This document shows positions 50,995 through 58,737 of a DNA stretch of 64,000 nucleotides, in pieces (the first letter of the stretch is position 1; each line of letters opens with the position of its first letter). The position numbers were made by a program, and so were the translations under genes. The DNA is from Micromonospora sediminicola (GTDB lineage: Bacteria; Actinomycetota; Actinomycetes; Mycobacteriales; Micromonosporaceae), in NCBI RefSeq assembly GCF_900089585.1, contig NZ_FLRH01000004.1:489001-553000 (forward strand), given 5' to 3'. A model generated the notes under the pieces. That model ran no database searches and was not told the DNA's origin. It worked only from the letters and a program-made list of their open reading frames with translations.

Positions 50995-51339
50995 ATGCCC
51001 TCCCCCGCCACCTCGGATCCGTACCTCGACCACGCCTTCGCCGCCCTCGGCGACCCGGTGCGTCGCGCCTTGGTCACCCGGCTCGCCCGCGGCGAGGCCA
51101 CCGTGGGCGAGCTGGCCGAGCCGTTCGACCTGACCCCGCAGGCGATCTCGCACCACGTCGGGGTGCTACGGCGCTGCGGCCTGGTCGAGCAACGACGCGA
51201 CGGCACCCGGCGGCCGTGTCGGCTCCGGGTCGACCAGCTCACGCTGCTCGGCACCTGGATCGACGACCAGCGCCGGACGTGGAACGACCGGCTCGACGCC
51301 CTCGACGCCCACCTGGGCGGACGGACGGACCCGCGATGA
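50995..51339 (+). CDS. ArsR-family helix-turn-helix regulator
   Basis: 114 residues from the ATG at 50995, chosen over a TTG 18 bases upstream because a leaderless promoter ends 6 bases before it. Winged-helix sequence HAFAALGDPVRRALVTRLARGEATVGELAEPFDLTPQAISHHVGVLRRCGLVEQRRDGTRRPCRL. No metal-binding Cys pair is seen. It is the first gene of an operon with an SRPBCC protein and a SnoaL-like protein (4-base overlap, then a 23-base overlap), a common ArsR-AHSA1 pairing. Confidence 0.92.
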   Translation: MPSPATSDPYLDHAFAALGDPVRRALVTRLARGEATVGELAEPFDLTPQAISHHVGVLRRCGLVEQRRDGTRRPCRLRVDQLTLLGTWIDDQRRTWNDRLDALDAHLGGRTDPR

Positions 51340-51821
51340 CCGCCCGCGCCGAGCGGCACGGCGACGAGCTGATCGCCCACCGCCGCCTCACGGCCGGGCC
51401 CGACCGGGTCTGGGCGGCCTTCACCTCGCCGGCGAGCATCGCGGCGTTCTGGGGCGGCTCGCACGCCACCGTGCCGCCCGGGTCGGTGACCGTCGACCTG
51501 CGTCCCGGCGGGGAGTTCGCGCTGGACACCCGCGCGCCGGACGGCCGGACCCGACGGCTCCGCTTCGTCTACGTGAGCGTCACCGCACCGCACGAACTCG
51601 TCTTCGACGAGCCGGTCACCGGCCTGCGCACGACGGTCGCAATCCGGCCCGCCGGCGACGGCACGGAGCTCACCGTCCACCAGCGACGGCTACCTCCCGC
51701 ACTCCGCACCGACCAGGCGGCCGGCGGGCTCGCCGCGATCCTGGACGCCCTCGCCGCCCACCTGCGCGACGACGAGCCATCCGAGAAAGGTGACGAGAAT
51801 GTCCCGACCGAGCCAGCGTGA
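51336..51821 (+). CDS. SRPBCC/AHSA1-family protein
   Basis: 161 residues; ATG overlapping the ArsR stop. START-like fold motifs: HRRLTAGPDRVWAAFTSPASIAAFWGGSHATVPPGSVTVDLRPGGEFALD, LRFVYVSVTAPHELVFDEP, TELTVHQRRLP, AAILDALAAHLRDD. These proteins bind hydrophobic ligands or act as co-chaperone-like factors; with an ArsR partner they often respond to lipids or toxic hydrophobics. The C-terminal end runs 23 bases into the next gene in another frame. Confidence 0.9.
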   Translation: MTARAERHGDELIAHRRLTAGPDRVWAAFTSPASIAAFWGGSHATVPPGSVTVDLRPGGEFALDTRAPDGRTRRLRFVYVSVTAPHELVFDEPVTGLRTTVAIRPAGDGTELTVHQRRLPPALRTDQAAGGLAAILDALAAHLRDDEPSEKGDENVPTEPA

Positions 51822-52155
51822 CCTGGTCGCCGAGTATTTCGCCGGCTTCCGGGCGAGCGACCACCGACGCATCCTCGCCACGCTCACCGAGGACGTGGAG
51901 TGGGTCATCCACGGCCACCGCACCACCCGGGGCCGGGCCGAGTTCGACGGTGAGATCGAGAACCCGGCCTTCACCGGCAGCCCACGACTCGACGTGCAGC
52001 GGGTGCACGAGGACGGTCCGGTCGTCGTGGCCACCGGCGAGGGTCGGGGGGTCAGCGTCGACCACGGACCGTTCCGCTTCGCCTTCAACGACCTGTTCAC
52101 CTTCCGCGACGGCCTCATCGCCCGCGTCGACTCCTACGTCGTCCCGCTGCCCTGA
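51799..52155 (+). CDS. SnoaL-like (nuclear transport factor 2-like) protein
   Basis: 118 residues from the ATG at 51799, with GAAAGGTGACG upstream; a GTG 9 bases earlier is less likely. NTF2-like sequence: RDLVAEYFAGFRASDHRRILATLTEDVEWVIHGHRTTRGRAEFDGEI and FAFNDLFTFRDGLIARVDSYVVPL. It is the third gene of the ArsR operon. It could be an isomerase- or hydrolase-like enzyme; the catalytic role is not clear. Confidence 0.88.
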   Translation: MSRPSQRDLVAEYFAGFRASDHRRILATLTEDVEWVIHGHRTTRGRAEFDGEIENPAFTGSPRLDVQRVHEDGPVVVATGEGRGVSVDHGPFRFAFNDLFTFRDGLIARVDSYVVPLP

Positions 52156-52183
52156 CACATCGGCCCGGCTGTTCGGGGCCGCC

Positions 52184-52570
52184 TCAGTGGCAGACCGTGA
52201 GCAGCCTCGCGGCGAGGCAACAGGCAACGGTCAGGCCCAGCAGCACGGCGGCGACGGCCCGCAGCGCCACCTCCCCCGCGCCCCGGTTCCGCCAGGCCAC
52301 CGGTAACGCCTGCTCCACCAGCACCGCCGCCAGCCAGGCGAGGAGGACCAGCAGGAACGCGAGGTCGTACCGCTCGTCGCCGAAAGCGCTCGCGTTCCCG
52401 CTCCCGCCGTAGTTGGGGCAGTCCCGCGCGTCGAGGACCGGGTCGAGGATCGCCAGCGTGATCGCGACAGCGATGCCACCCCCGGCCAGCGCCCGGAAGC
52501 CACCGGCCCACGCCGGCCGCCGGCCGCCACCCCCCTCGCCGGGCGCTCCCGACCGTCCGCCCGTGGTCAC
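52184..52570 (-). CDS. Small three-helix membrane protein
   Basis: 128 residues; three to four hydrophobic helices (ALAGGGIAVAITLAIL, LAFLLVLLAWLAAVLVEQA, VALRAVAAVLLGLTVACCLAARLL) and an external loop with Cys (DARDCPNYGG). The start overlaps the end of pyrE by 4 bases, so the two are co-transcribed. Function unknown. Confidence 0.78.
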   Translation of the reverse strand: MTTGGRSGAPGEGGGGRRPAWAGGFRALAGGGIAVAITLAILDPVLDARDCPNYGGSGNASAFGDERYDLAFLLVLLAWLAAVLVEQALPVAWRNRGAGEVALRAVAAVLLGLTVACCLAARLLTVCH

Positions 52571-53106
52571 GACGCCGGTGTCCGCCCGCTCCGGTCGAGA
52601 TCCACGCGGGTGAACAACGCGTGCAGCGTGACGCCCTCGGCGGCCAACGCCTCCGCTCCGCCCTCCTGGCGATCGATCACGCAGACGGCGGCGTCGACCC
52701 GGGCGCCCAGGTCGCGCAGGTCCCGGGTGGAGAGCACGACCTGCCCGCCCGAGGTCACCACGTCCTCCACCACGAGCACCGTCCGGCCGTTCACCGCCGC
52801 GCCCTCGGCCAGGCGGGCCGTCCCGTAGGACTTCGCCGTCTTGCGCACGAACGCGCAGGGCAGGCCGGTGTGGCGGCCCAGCGCGGTCACCACCGCTATG
52901 CCGCCCATCTCCAGGCCGGCCAGCACCTCGGTCCCGTCCGGCACCAGGTCGGCCATCTGCTCCGCGAGCGCGTCGAGCAGCACCGGGTCCGCCTCGAACT
53001 GATACTTGTCGAAGTATTCGTGGGCGATCCGGCCGGACCGCAGGGTGAAGTCACCGGTGAGTCGGGCGGTGGCCACGACCTGACGCGCGAGATGGTCACG
53101 TTTCAC
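52567..53106 (-). CDS. pyrE: Orotate phosphoribosyltransferase
   Basis: 179 residues from the GTG at 53106. PyrE motifs: TGDFTLRSGRIAHEYFDKYQFEADP near residues 17-40, AGLEMGGIAVVTALG, FVRKTAKSYGTARLAEGAAV (flexible catalytic loop with Lys) and the PRPP-binding VLVVEDVVTSGGQVVL. It catalyses orotate plus PRPP to OMP in pyrimidine synthesis. It is divergent from the RibD-type gene and not with other pyr genes here. Confidence 0.95.
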   Translation of the reverse strand: MKRDHLARQVVATARLTGDFTLRSGRIAHEYFDKYQFEADPVLLDALAEQMADLVPDGTEVLAGLEMGGIAVVTALGRHTGLPCAFVRKTAKSYGTARLAEGAAVNGRTVLVVEDVVTSGGQVVLSTRDLRDLGARVDAAVCVIDRQEGGAEALAAEGVTLHALFTRVDLDRSGRTPAS

Positions 53107-53166
53107 GCCACGGATCCTGGCACGCGACTGTCGTTTCCGTACAAGACAGGGGCGTGCGCGGATTCC

Positions 53167-53172
53167 TAGCAT
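53167..53172 (+). promoter_or_regulatory. -10 element of a leaderless promoter (TAGCAT)
   Basis: TAGCAT, then GGCCGC, then the ATG at 53179; no Shine-Dalgarno sequence. Same architecture as at 27612, 36319 and 50983. Confidence 0.6.
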
Positions 53173-53178
53173 GGCCGC

Positions 53179-53757
53179 ATGCGTGATCTTGTGTATACCG
53201 GTTTCATGTCCCTGGACGGCGTCGTGGACTCCCCCGGCGGCGGGCCGGGCGAGGACCACCGCAGCGGCGGATGGGTGGTCAAGGACATCGAGTTCTCGCC
53301 GGAGGCCTTCTCGCTCAAGGGTGAGGAGCTCGCGGACACCACGGCGCTGATGTTCGGCCGGCGCAGCTACGAGGCGTTCGCGCCGACCTGGCGCGACTCG
53401 GAGGACCACGCCCCCTACCGGGACCTGCCGAAGTACGTGGTCTCCACCGGCCTGGCCGAGGACGCCCTGGTCGACGGCTGGGGCCCGACGACGGTCCTGC
53501 GCTCGACCGACGACGTCGCCGCGCTGAAGCGGGGTGAGGGCGGCGCCATCTTCATCCACGGCAGCGCGGAACTCGCCCGCCGCCTGTCCGAGGCCGGCCT
53601 GATCGACCGCTACCACCTGCTCGTCTTCCCGGTGCTCCTCGGCGCCGGCAAGAGCCTGTTCGACCAGGCCGACCGGGACAAGCAGCTGCTGCGGCTGCGG
53701 GACTCCGCCACCTACCCGAACGGCATCGTCAAGCTGATCTACGACGTCACCCGCTGA
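53179..53757 (+). CDS. Dihydrofolate-reductase-like (RibD C-terminal) family protein, copy 2
   Basis: 192 residues, probably leaderless. RibD_C features: MRDLVYTGFMSLDGVVDSPGG, ALMFGRRSYEAFAPTW, IFIHGSAELARRLSEAGLIDRYHLLVFPVLLGAGKSLF. It probably uses NADPH; substrate unknown. Its end overlaps the convergent AraC gene by 19 bases. Sequence similarity to the copy at 46706-47320 is limited to family motifs. Confidence 0.9.
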   Translation: MRDLVYTGFMSLDGVVDSPGGGPGEDHRSGGWVVKDIEFSPEAFSLKGEELADTTALMFGRRSYEAFAPTWRDSEDHAPYRDLPKYVVSTGLAEDALVDGWGPTTVLRSTDDVAALKRGEGGAIFIHGSAELARRLSEAGLIDRYHLLVFPVLLGAGKSLFDQADRDKQLLRLRDSATYPNGIVKLIYDVTR

Positions 53758-54449
53758 CCCAGGTCCAGGGCGATCGCGCCGCCGTCGCCCGCGCGTAACT
53801 GCCGTGCCGTGCGCCCCACGTAGCGGCGCAGCGCGCGGGCCAGGTGCGGCTCGTCGACGTACGCGAGCCGCACCACCGCCTCGGCGACCGGGATGCCGGC
53901 GGCCAGCAGCGCGGCGGCCGCGCGGGCCCGCTCGATCTGCCGGACCGCGCCCTGGGTCAGTCCGGTCGCGGCCCGGAACCGGCGCTCCACCGTGCGCGGG
54001 GAGGCGTACGGCGGGTCGCCCCGACGCACCTCGGCCACCAGCGGGTCCCGGACCACCGCGCCGGCGCGCACGAGCCGGTCGACCAGGGCTTCCGCGTCAT
54101 CCGGGCCGGGCGTCTCCCACCGGACGCCGTCGAGCCGGAACGTGTGGCGGGTGACGTCGGGCAGCTCGGCGCCGCGGTCCACCAGGGCCGGCGTGGGAAC
54201 GATCCGCAGCGCCGTGCCCACGGCGAACTCGATGCCGACGAAGGTCGCCCCCTCCGGCACCGGCGCCGTGCCGGTGCCGGTCTCCGGGCCGGAGACGCTC
54301 GCGTACGCCTGCCCGTCGCGCTGCCAGAAGACCAACCCCCAGCACGGGGTCGCCACCGAGGTCATCTCCGCGACCCGGTCGCTCGCGCAGGTCCAGACGG
54401 TGTCGACCCACGCGGAGTCGGACGCCCGGGTGGTGAACCGCAGCTCCAC
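53739..54449 (-). CDS. AraC-family transcriptional regulator
   Basis: 236 residues. The C-terminal AraC helix-turn-helix pair (about 140-225): YASPRTVERRFRAATGLTQGAVRQIERARAAAALLAAGIPVAEAVVRLAYVDEPHLARALRRYVGRTARQLR. The N-terminal 120 residues look like a cupin-type sensing domain (MELRFTTRASDSAWVDTVWTCASD, CWGLVFWQRDGQAYASVSGPETGT). Targets unknown. Confidence 0.9.
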   Translation of the reverse strand: MELRFTTRASDSAWVDTVWTCASDRVAEMTSVATPCWGLVFWQRDGQAYASVSGPETGTGTAPVPEGATFVGIEFAVGTALRIVPTPALVDRGAELPDVTRHTFRLDGVRWETPGPDDAEALVDRLVRAGAVVRDPLVAEVRRGDPPYASPRTVERRFRAATGLTQGAVRQIERARAAAALLAAGIPVAEAVVRLAYVDEPHLARALRRYVGRTARQLRAGDGGAIALDLGQRVTS

Positions 54450-54475
54450 GGCAGGAGGATACGGCGGCCGTCGCC

Positions 54476-55420
54476 CTACCGGGCGGCCGACTCCTGACCG
54501 TTGCGCCGGTCGGTCGCCCCGTCCCGGGACGGGTAGCCGAGCACCTCGGCGAGGTCACCCGCCGCCCGCAGGTAGGCGGCGTGGATGTCGTCGTCGAAGT
54601 GGTTGCGCCAGTCCCCGGCCGCGCCCTTGCGGTAGTGGGAGATGCGCCCGGGGGTCTCCTTGTCCTTCTTCATCTTCGTGAAGCTGTAGCGGGCGAGGAG
54701 CGCCTCCAGCTCGGACGGCGGTAGGACGATCCCGCAGTGGCGCATCAGGCGGTCGACCTCCTCCGCCTGCCCCTCGCCGGTCAGGTCCTCGTAGCGGAAC
54801 AGACGGAACGTCTCGGACGGCGGCGCCACCGCCCAGGACCGCATCTGCCCGAACTGCTTCTTGTCCCGGAGGCGGTCGATGACGTACAGCATCCCCTCCT
54901 TCTTCGGCAGTTCCTGCAGGGCCTTGCGGGCCTGCGGGATGTCACCCATCGGGGCGTGCGAGTTCCGCAGCGAGAAGTAGCTCGACACCACCACGTCGCG
55001 CGGGTCGCGGATCACGAAGAACGCCCGGTACGTGCCGGCCTTCGGGACGGCCTCGAAACGCTTGTGGGAGAGGAAGATGGCCAGGCCCACCCGGCCGGCC
55101 GGGACGGGCGCGGTCGCGCCGCCCTTGTAGAAGCGCGGGTCGTAGGGCAGCAGACCGGAGTGCCGGTAGACGGTCGGATCGCTGAACAACGCCTTGATCC
55201 ACTGACTGCCGGTCTTCCGCACGGTGCAGTGGAAGATGTTGTCGAATTCATTTCGGGCGACCACCGGAACGGAAAGCCGCATGCGCGCGTTGCGCGCGTC
55301 CATCTGCGCCCGCCGGGCCGCGACGCGCATGGAATTCGGCGTATTGTGCTTGGCAAATTCGACGGCGCGATTGATCACTTTTCCAAACCCAATCCGCACC
55401 CTGCGGCGCAGGGGCAACAC
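54476..55420 (-). CDS. Sulfotransferase-family protein
   Basis: 314 residues from the GTG at 55420, which has GGAAAA upstream; GTGs at 55399 and 55378 are alternatives. PAPS-binding motifs: 5'-loop RKTGSQWIKALF near residue 68, 3'-phosphate motif VIRDPRDVVVSSYFSLRNS near 140, and RKGAAGDWRNHFDDD near 275. These transfer sulfate from PAPS to hydroxyl or amino groups of metabolites or glycans. The first 40 codons (55300-55420) are AT-richer than the rest of the window. The acceptor is unknown. Confidence 0.9.
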   Translation of the reverse strand: MLPLRRRVRIGFGKVINRAVEFAKHNTPNSMRVAARRAQMDARNARMRLSVPVVARNEFDNIFHCTVRKTGSQWIKALFSDPTVYRHSGLLPYDPRFYKGGATAPVPAGRVGLAIFLSHKRFEAVPKAGTYRAFFVIRDPRDVVVSSYFSLRNSHAPMGDIPQARKALQELPKKEGMLYVIDRLRDKKQFGQMRSWAVAPPSETFRLFRYEDLTGEGQAEEVDRLMRHCGIVLPPSELEALLARYSFTKMKKDKETPGRISHYRKGAAGDWRNHFDDDIHAAYLRAAGDLAEVLGYPSRDGATDRRNGQESAAR

Positions 55421-55555
55421 GGCGTTTTCCGCGCGCGTCGCGCAGGTGGGATCCGCAGTCCCCGCCTGCTCCGCCTGCGCCCCGACGCGCCGCTAGGAAT
55501 ATCCCCGACCGTCCAATTAATGTCAATCCCGACAACCTGGGAGTCGGCTGAAAAT

Positions 55556-55579
55556 CCGCAATTTCCATAGGAATTGCGG
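55556..55579. other. Stem-loop at the start of a small gene
   Basis: CCGCAATT and AATTGCGG are separated by 8 bases, in an AT-rich 150-base gap between the sulfotransferase and a small hypothetical gene. The hairpin overlaps that gene's TTG start (55574). It could be a terminator-like or operator element; nothing else was seen in the gap. Confidence 0.45.
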
Positions 55580-55873
55580 GAGACGATTCCCCGGGTCGAC
55601 GGGTCCACCGCCCCCTGCGGCACAGCGGCGAGCGAGCCGAAATCGCTGGACCCGGCCACTCCGGCGTCCCTGCGCGAGCGGCTCGGTGCGGCGCTGGCGC
55701 TACTCGGCCTGCCCGACGACGAGCCGCCGCCGACCCGTTCGGGAGGCCCACGCCGGCCGGTGGCGGTGACCTGGTCCGGCGGCACGTACCACCGTCGCGG
55801 GAAGCCACGGGGCGAGCGGGCGGTCACGCGTTTCGTCGACCACCCGCGGGCGGAGGCCGACCGTCTCGCCTGA
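55574..55873 (+). CDS. Small hypothetical protein
   Basis: 99 residues with a TTG start. GC-rich third positions and a strong terminator right after the stop favour a real gene. The N-terminal half is low in structure; ASLRERLGAALALLGLPDD looks helical; the C-terminal part (PVAVTWSGGTYHRRGKPRGERAVTRFVDHPRAEADRLA) is basic. No family recognised. An opposing antisense reading frame covers the same bases, so the call is moderate. Confidence 0.5.
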   Translation: MRETIPRVDGSTAPCGTAASEPKSLDPATPASLRERLGAALALLGLPDDEPPPTRSGGPRRPVAVTWSGGTYHRRGKPRGERAVTRFVDHPRAEADRLA

Positions 55874-55888
55874 CGGGCCGGCCGGTGA

Positions 55889-55956
55889 CCGGAACGCCGG
55901 TGGACGCCGAGCGGCCCGCCACCACGGGGTGACGGGCCGCTCGGACGGCGTTCCGG
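55889..55956. terminator. Large two-part bidirectional terminator hairpin
   Basis: An outer stem CCGGAACGCC / GGCGTTCCGG (10 bp) and inner stem CCGAGCGGCCCG / CGGGCCGCTCGG (12 bp) lie between the small hypothetical gene and the convergent beta-propeller gene. It ends one base before the latter's stop codon. Confidence 0.85.
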
Positions 55957-55957
55957 T

Positions 55958-57274
55958 TCAGCAGTTTCGCAGGCAGCGCACGAAGAGGTGCTCGTGACCG
56001 TCGCCCGGGTCGACGCCCAGGTCGGTGGCGCTGGACCGGAAGACCACGCGGCTGCCGTTGGCCGAGGCGACCCCGTCGAAGCTCGCGCGGTTGCCGGTCG
56101 TGCCGTCGGCGCCGGCGCTGACCGCGGTGGTCCGGCCGGTGCTGAGGTCCCGCACGAACACGTCGTTGGTGTTGCCGTTGACGTCCCGGGCGACCAGGTC
56201 CGTGGCCTCGGAGTAGAACGTCACGTACCGGCCGCCGGCGGTGAGCCGACCGGAGTAGCTGAAGCTGTCGCCCGCGCCGGTGCCCCTGCGGTTGGCGGTC
56301 ACCAGCGTGGTGGTGTCGGCGATCAGGTCGCGGACGTAGACGTCGCCCCGGTCGTTGGTGTCCGCCGCGACGTACGGCGAGGACGACTCCCAGGAGACCC
56401 GGGTGCCGTCCCGGTTGATGCTCGGATTCGTCGCGTCCAGGAGGCCGTCGCCCGTGGCCGGTCGGTTCGCCCGGACGGTGGCACCCGAGACGAGGTCGTG
56501 GACGAAGACGCCGGTGCTGGTGCCGCCGTCGCCGACCCAGTCACCGGCGCCGCTGAACACGACTCTGGTGCCGCTGCCCGAGATGGCGACCTGGAACGCC
56601 GACAGGTCCGTCCCGCCGTCCGCCTGGACGCTGACCCGGGTGGTCCGGCCGGTCCGCGTGTCGTGGACGAACGCCGCCTGGCCGTTCAGCGGGGCGCCCG
56701 CGTCGTCGACCTCGCCGTACGCGGTCGTGGTGAACGCGACCCAGCGACCGTTGTCGGAGATCGTGGCGGCGCTGCTCAGGCCCCGGATCTGCCGGCCGCC
56801 CGCGAAGACGCTGGCCCGGGTGGTGACGCCGGTGTCGCGGTCGTGGACGAAGACGTCGCGCTGGTTGTTGGTGTCGCCGGGCACCAGGTTGGACGCGTAC
56901 GAGGTGAAGGCCACGTACCGGCCGTTGCCGGAGACGGCGGCCGTGTACTCGGCCCAGTCGTCGGCCGGCTGCCCACCCATACCCCCGCTCACCAGCGTGG
57001 TCGTGCCGGAGAGCGTGTCCCGGACGAAGATGTCGGTGGCGTCGTTGACGTCGCCGGGGACCAGGTTGTCCGAGGTGGAGGCGAACGCCACGTATCGGCC
57101 ATCGTCGGAGACGTCGGAGCCGCCGACCCCGCCGTTGCCGGGTGCGCCGTCCGGCGCGACGTCGATCAGGGTGAGCGTGCCGGGCTCGGCCGCGTACGCC
57201 GGCACGGGCGTGAGGATCAGGACGGCAAGGCCGGCGGTGGCCAGGCAGGCCCGGGTTCTCCTGGGGGTGCGCAT
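55958..57274 (-). CDS. Secreted TolB/PD40-type beta-propeller protein
   Basis: 438 residues from the ATG at 57274. The Sec signal peptide is clear (MRTPRRTRACLATAGLAVLI, then PAYAA). About seven repeats of the PD40 type follow, each with a VSDDGRYVAFAS-like strand and a DIFVRDTLSGTTTLVS-like strand (for example SGNGRYVAFTSYASN and DVFVHDRDTGVTTRAS). The fold is a beta-propeller; no enzyme motif seen. A C-terminal Cys pair (VRCLRNC) may form a disulfide. Such proteins bind or scaffold in the envelope or outside the cell. Confidence 0.88.
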   Translation of the reverse strand: MRTPRRTRACLATAGLAVLILTPVPAYAAEPGTLTLIDVAPDGAPGNGGVGGSDVSDDGRYVAFASTSDNLVPGDVNDATDIFVRDTLSGTTTLVSGGMGGQPADDWAEYTAAVSGNGRYVAFTSYASNLVPGDTNNQRDVFVHDRDTGVTTRASVFAGGRQIRGLSSAATISDNGRWVAFTTTAYGEVDDAGAPLNGQAAFVHDTRTGRTTRVSVQADGGTDLSAFQVAISGSGTRVVFSGAGDWVGDGGTSTGVFVHDLVSGATVRANRPATGDGLLDATNPSINRDGTRVSWESSSPYVAADTNDRGDVYVRDLIADTTTLVTANRRGTGAGDSFSYSGRLTAGGRYVTFYSEATDLVARDVNGNTNDVFVRDLSTGRTTAVSAGADGTTGNRASFDGVASANGSRVVFRSSATDLGVDPGDGHEHLFVRCLRNC

Positions 57275-57327
57275 GGCCGCAGATGCTAGCGATCCGGGGC
57301 GGTCGGTGATGCCCCGTCGGGCGCCCG

Positions 57328-57894
57328 TCAGGCCACGTCGGACCGTCGGATCGTCGCCGCCACCGCGCCGAGGTCGTCGTTCATCTGGTGGTCCGCCCCG
57401 GGCAGCAGGTGCACCCGGGCCTGCGGGACGGCACCGGCCCAGAGGTCGGCGTGCGACGGTGGGGCGGTCTCGTCGCGCAGCCCGTGGAAGACGTGCACCG
57501 GCACGTCGCGTGGCAGTCGCGCGCCGAGGTCGGGTGGCAGCGTGAACTCGTCGCCGGGCCAGCCGCCCGGGCCGACGAACGGGGCGGCGATCAGCACGAC
57601 TCCCCCGAGTGCCCGCTCCGGCGCCCGCTCGGCGAGCGTGTTGACCAGGATCGTCCCGCCCACCGAGTGCCCGACGACGATCACGCCGTCGTCCAGGGTG
57701 GTCAGCTCCCGCCGGACGGCCGCGCTCCACGCGGCGTACGTCGGGTCGTCCTCGTCGGGCATGCGGGGGTAGCGGATCTCGTAGCCCCGACCCAGCTCCC
57801 GCCGCAGGCTGTCGACCAGCTTGTCGTCCCACTCGTCGTGCGTGCCGGCACCGGCGCCCTGGACGAACAGGATCTGCCGTGGCTGCGTCACCAC
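57328..57894 (-). CDS. Alpha/beta hydrolase (RBBP9/YdeN-like)
   Basis: 188 residues. Nucleophile elbow VVGHSVGGTILVNTLAE (Ser near residue 76), RQILFVQGAGAGTHDEWDD at the N-terminus, HVFHGLRDETAPPSHADL carrying the acid, and LPGADHQMNDDLG carrying the His. The length fits small serine hydrolases of the RBBP9 type. Its start lies 16 bases from the end of the TetR gene on the same strand, so it is probably co-transcribed with TetR and under its control. Confidence 0.9.
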   Translation of the reverse strand: MVTQPRQILFVQGAGAGTHDEWDDKLVDSLRRELGRGYEIRYPRMPDEDDPTYAAWSAAVRRELTTLDDGVIVVGHSVGGTILVNTLAERAPERALGGVVLIAAPFVGPGGWPGDEFTLPPDLGARLPRDVPVHVFHGLRDETAPPSHADLWAGAVPQARVHLLPGADHQMNDDLGAVAATIRRSDVA

Positions 57895-57910
57895 ACCCTC
57901 CCCGGGTCGC

Positions 57911-58624
57911 TCAACGGTGGCCGTGCGACGTCCATCCTCGCCGGTGCAGCCGTTCGACGCCGTCCAACAGCAGGTCCAGCGCGAACTCGAACTCGAACTG
58001 GTCGTCGCAACCCGACCCCACGACGGAGTCGTCGTCGTGCGACGCCGCCGCCGCGACCGCGGCGAGGTGCGGGAAGCGGGCGGCGGCCTCCGGGGGCAGG
58101 GCGGCCGGCGGGCCGGACTCGACGGCGCCGGACCGCCCGGCGCGCCGGGCGTCGTCGAACAGTTCCTGGCTGAAGCCCAGGACCCGGCTGCCCATCGCGT
58201 GCATCACGTGGTGGGTGAGGTCGACCGAGAGGCCGCCGGCCCGCAGCGTCCCGACCACCGAGTCGAGGTACGCGAGGACGGCGACCGTCGCCATGTTCCG
58301 TGCCTCGATCGCGAGGGGCGCCCAGGGGTGGCGCCGCATCACCTGCCGCGCCGCGAGGACGCGGCGGCGCAGCGCGGGCTTCCAGTCGGTGTCGGGCTCC
58401 GGCGGCGCGATCTCGCCGACCACGACGTCGATCATGCCGTCGAGCAGTTCATCCTTGTTGGCCACGTGCTTGTAGAGCGCCATCGGCACGACGCCCAGGT
58501 CCTGGGCGAGGTTGCGCATGCTGAGCGACTCGATCCCGGCCCCGTCGGCGAGCGCGACGGCGGCGCGCAGGATCCGGTCCCTGCTCAGCGGCGTGCGGCG
58601 CAGCACCTCTGCCTGCTCGGCCAT
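57911..58624 (-). CDS. TetR-family repressor
   Basis: 237 residues from the ATG at 58624. Helix-turn-helix: LSRDRILRAAVALADGAGIESLSMRNLAQDLGVVPMALYKHVANKDELLDGMID. The C-terminal domain is of the TetR_C/AcrR type (WKPALRRRVLAARQVMRRHPWAPLAIEAR, VMHAMGSRVLGFSQELF). Two identical 17-bp palindromes in the divergent promoter region are its likely operators. It probably represses both itself and the divergent dehydrogenase gene. Confidence 0.93.
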   Translation of the reverse strand: MAEQAEVLRRTPLSRDRILRAAVALADGAGIESLSMRNLAQDLGVVPMALYKHVANKDELLDGMIDVVVGEIAPPEPDTDWKPALRRRVLAARQVMRRHPWAPLAIEARNMATVAVLAYLDSVVGTLRAGGLSVDLTHHVMHAMGSRVLGFSQELFDDARRAGRSGAVESGPPAALPPEAAARFPHLAAVAAAASHDDDSVVGSGCDDQFEFEFALDLLLDGVERLHRRGWTSHGHR

Positions 58625-58667
58625 CTCGTCCCCGTCCTCCGGTGGCGGTGTCTGCACCCTAACCGTC

Positions 58668-58696
58668 TTGACAGGTGTACGCCGTACACCCATCCT
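58668..58696 (+). promoter_or_regulatory. Promoter of the dehydrogenase gene with operator filling the spacer
   Basis: -35 TTGACA (58668-58673) and -10-like CATCCT (58691-58696) are exactly 17 bases apart, and those 17 bases are operator 1. On the other strand TAGGGT (58661-58656) could be the TetR gene's -10. Confidence 0.65.
58674..58690. promoter_or_regulatory. TetR operator 1, GGTGTACGCCGTACACC
   Basis: Perfect 17-bp palindrome (8-base arms, one central base) occupying the spacer between -35 and -10. Binding here would block RNA polymerase directly. Confidence 0.85.
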
Positions 58697-58705
58697 GACA
58701 AGGCA

Positions 58706-58722
58706 GGTGTACGCCGTACACC
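58706..58722. promoter_or_regulatory. TetR operator 2, identical to operator 1
   Basis: The same 17 bases repeated, 32 bases centre to centre from operator 1 (about three helical turns), lying just after the expected transcription start and before the GGGGAGG ribosome-binding site. Confidence 0.85.
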
Positions 58723-58737
58723 AGGGGAGGAGTCACG

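Noticed and set aside
55375..55827. Minus-strand 150-codon frame opposite the small hypothetical gene
   Set aside because: Runs through the AT-rich intergenic region and stem-loop, has no family and no ribosome-binding site. The plus-strand reading ends at a terminator and is preferred, though only moderately.
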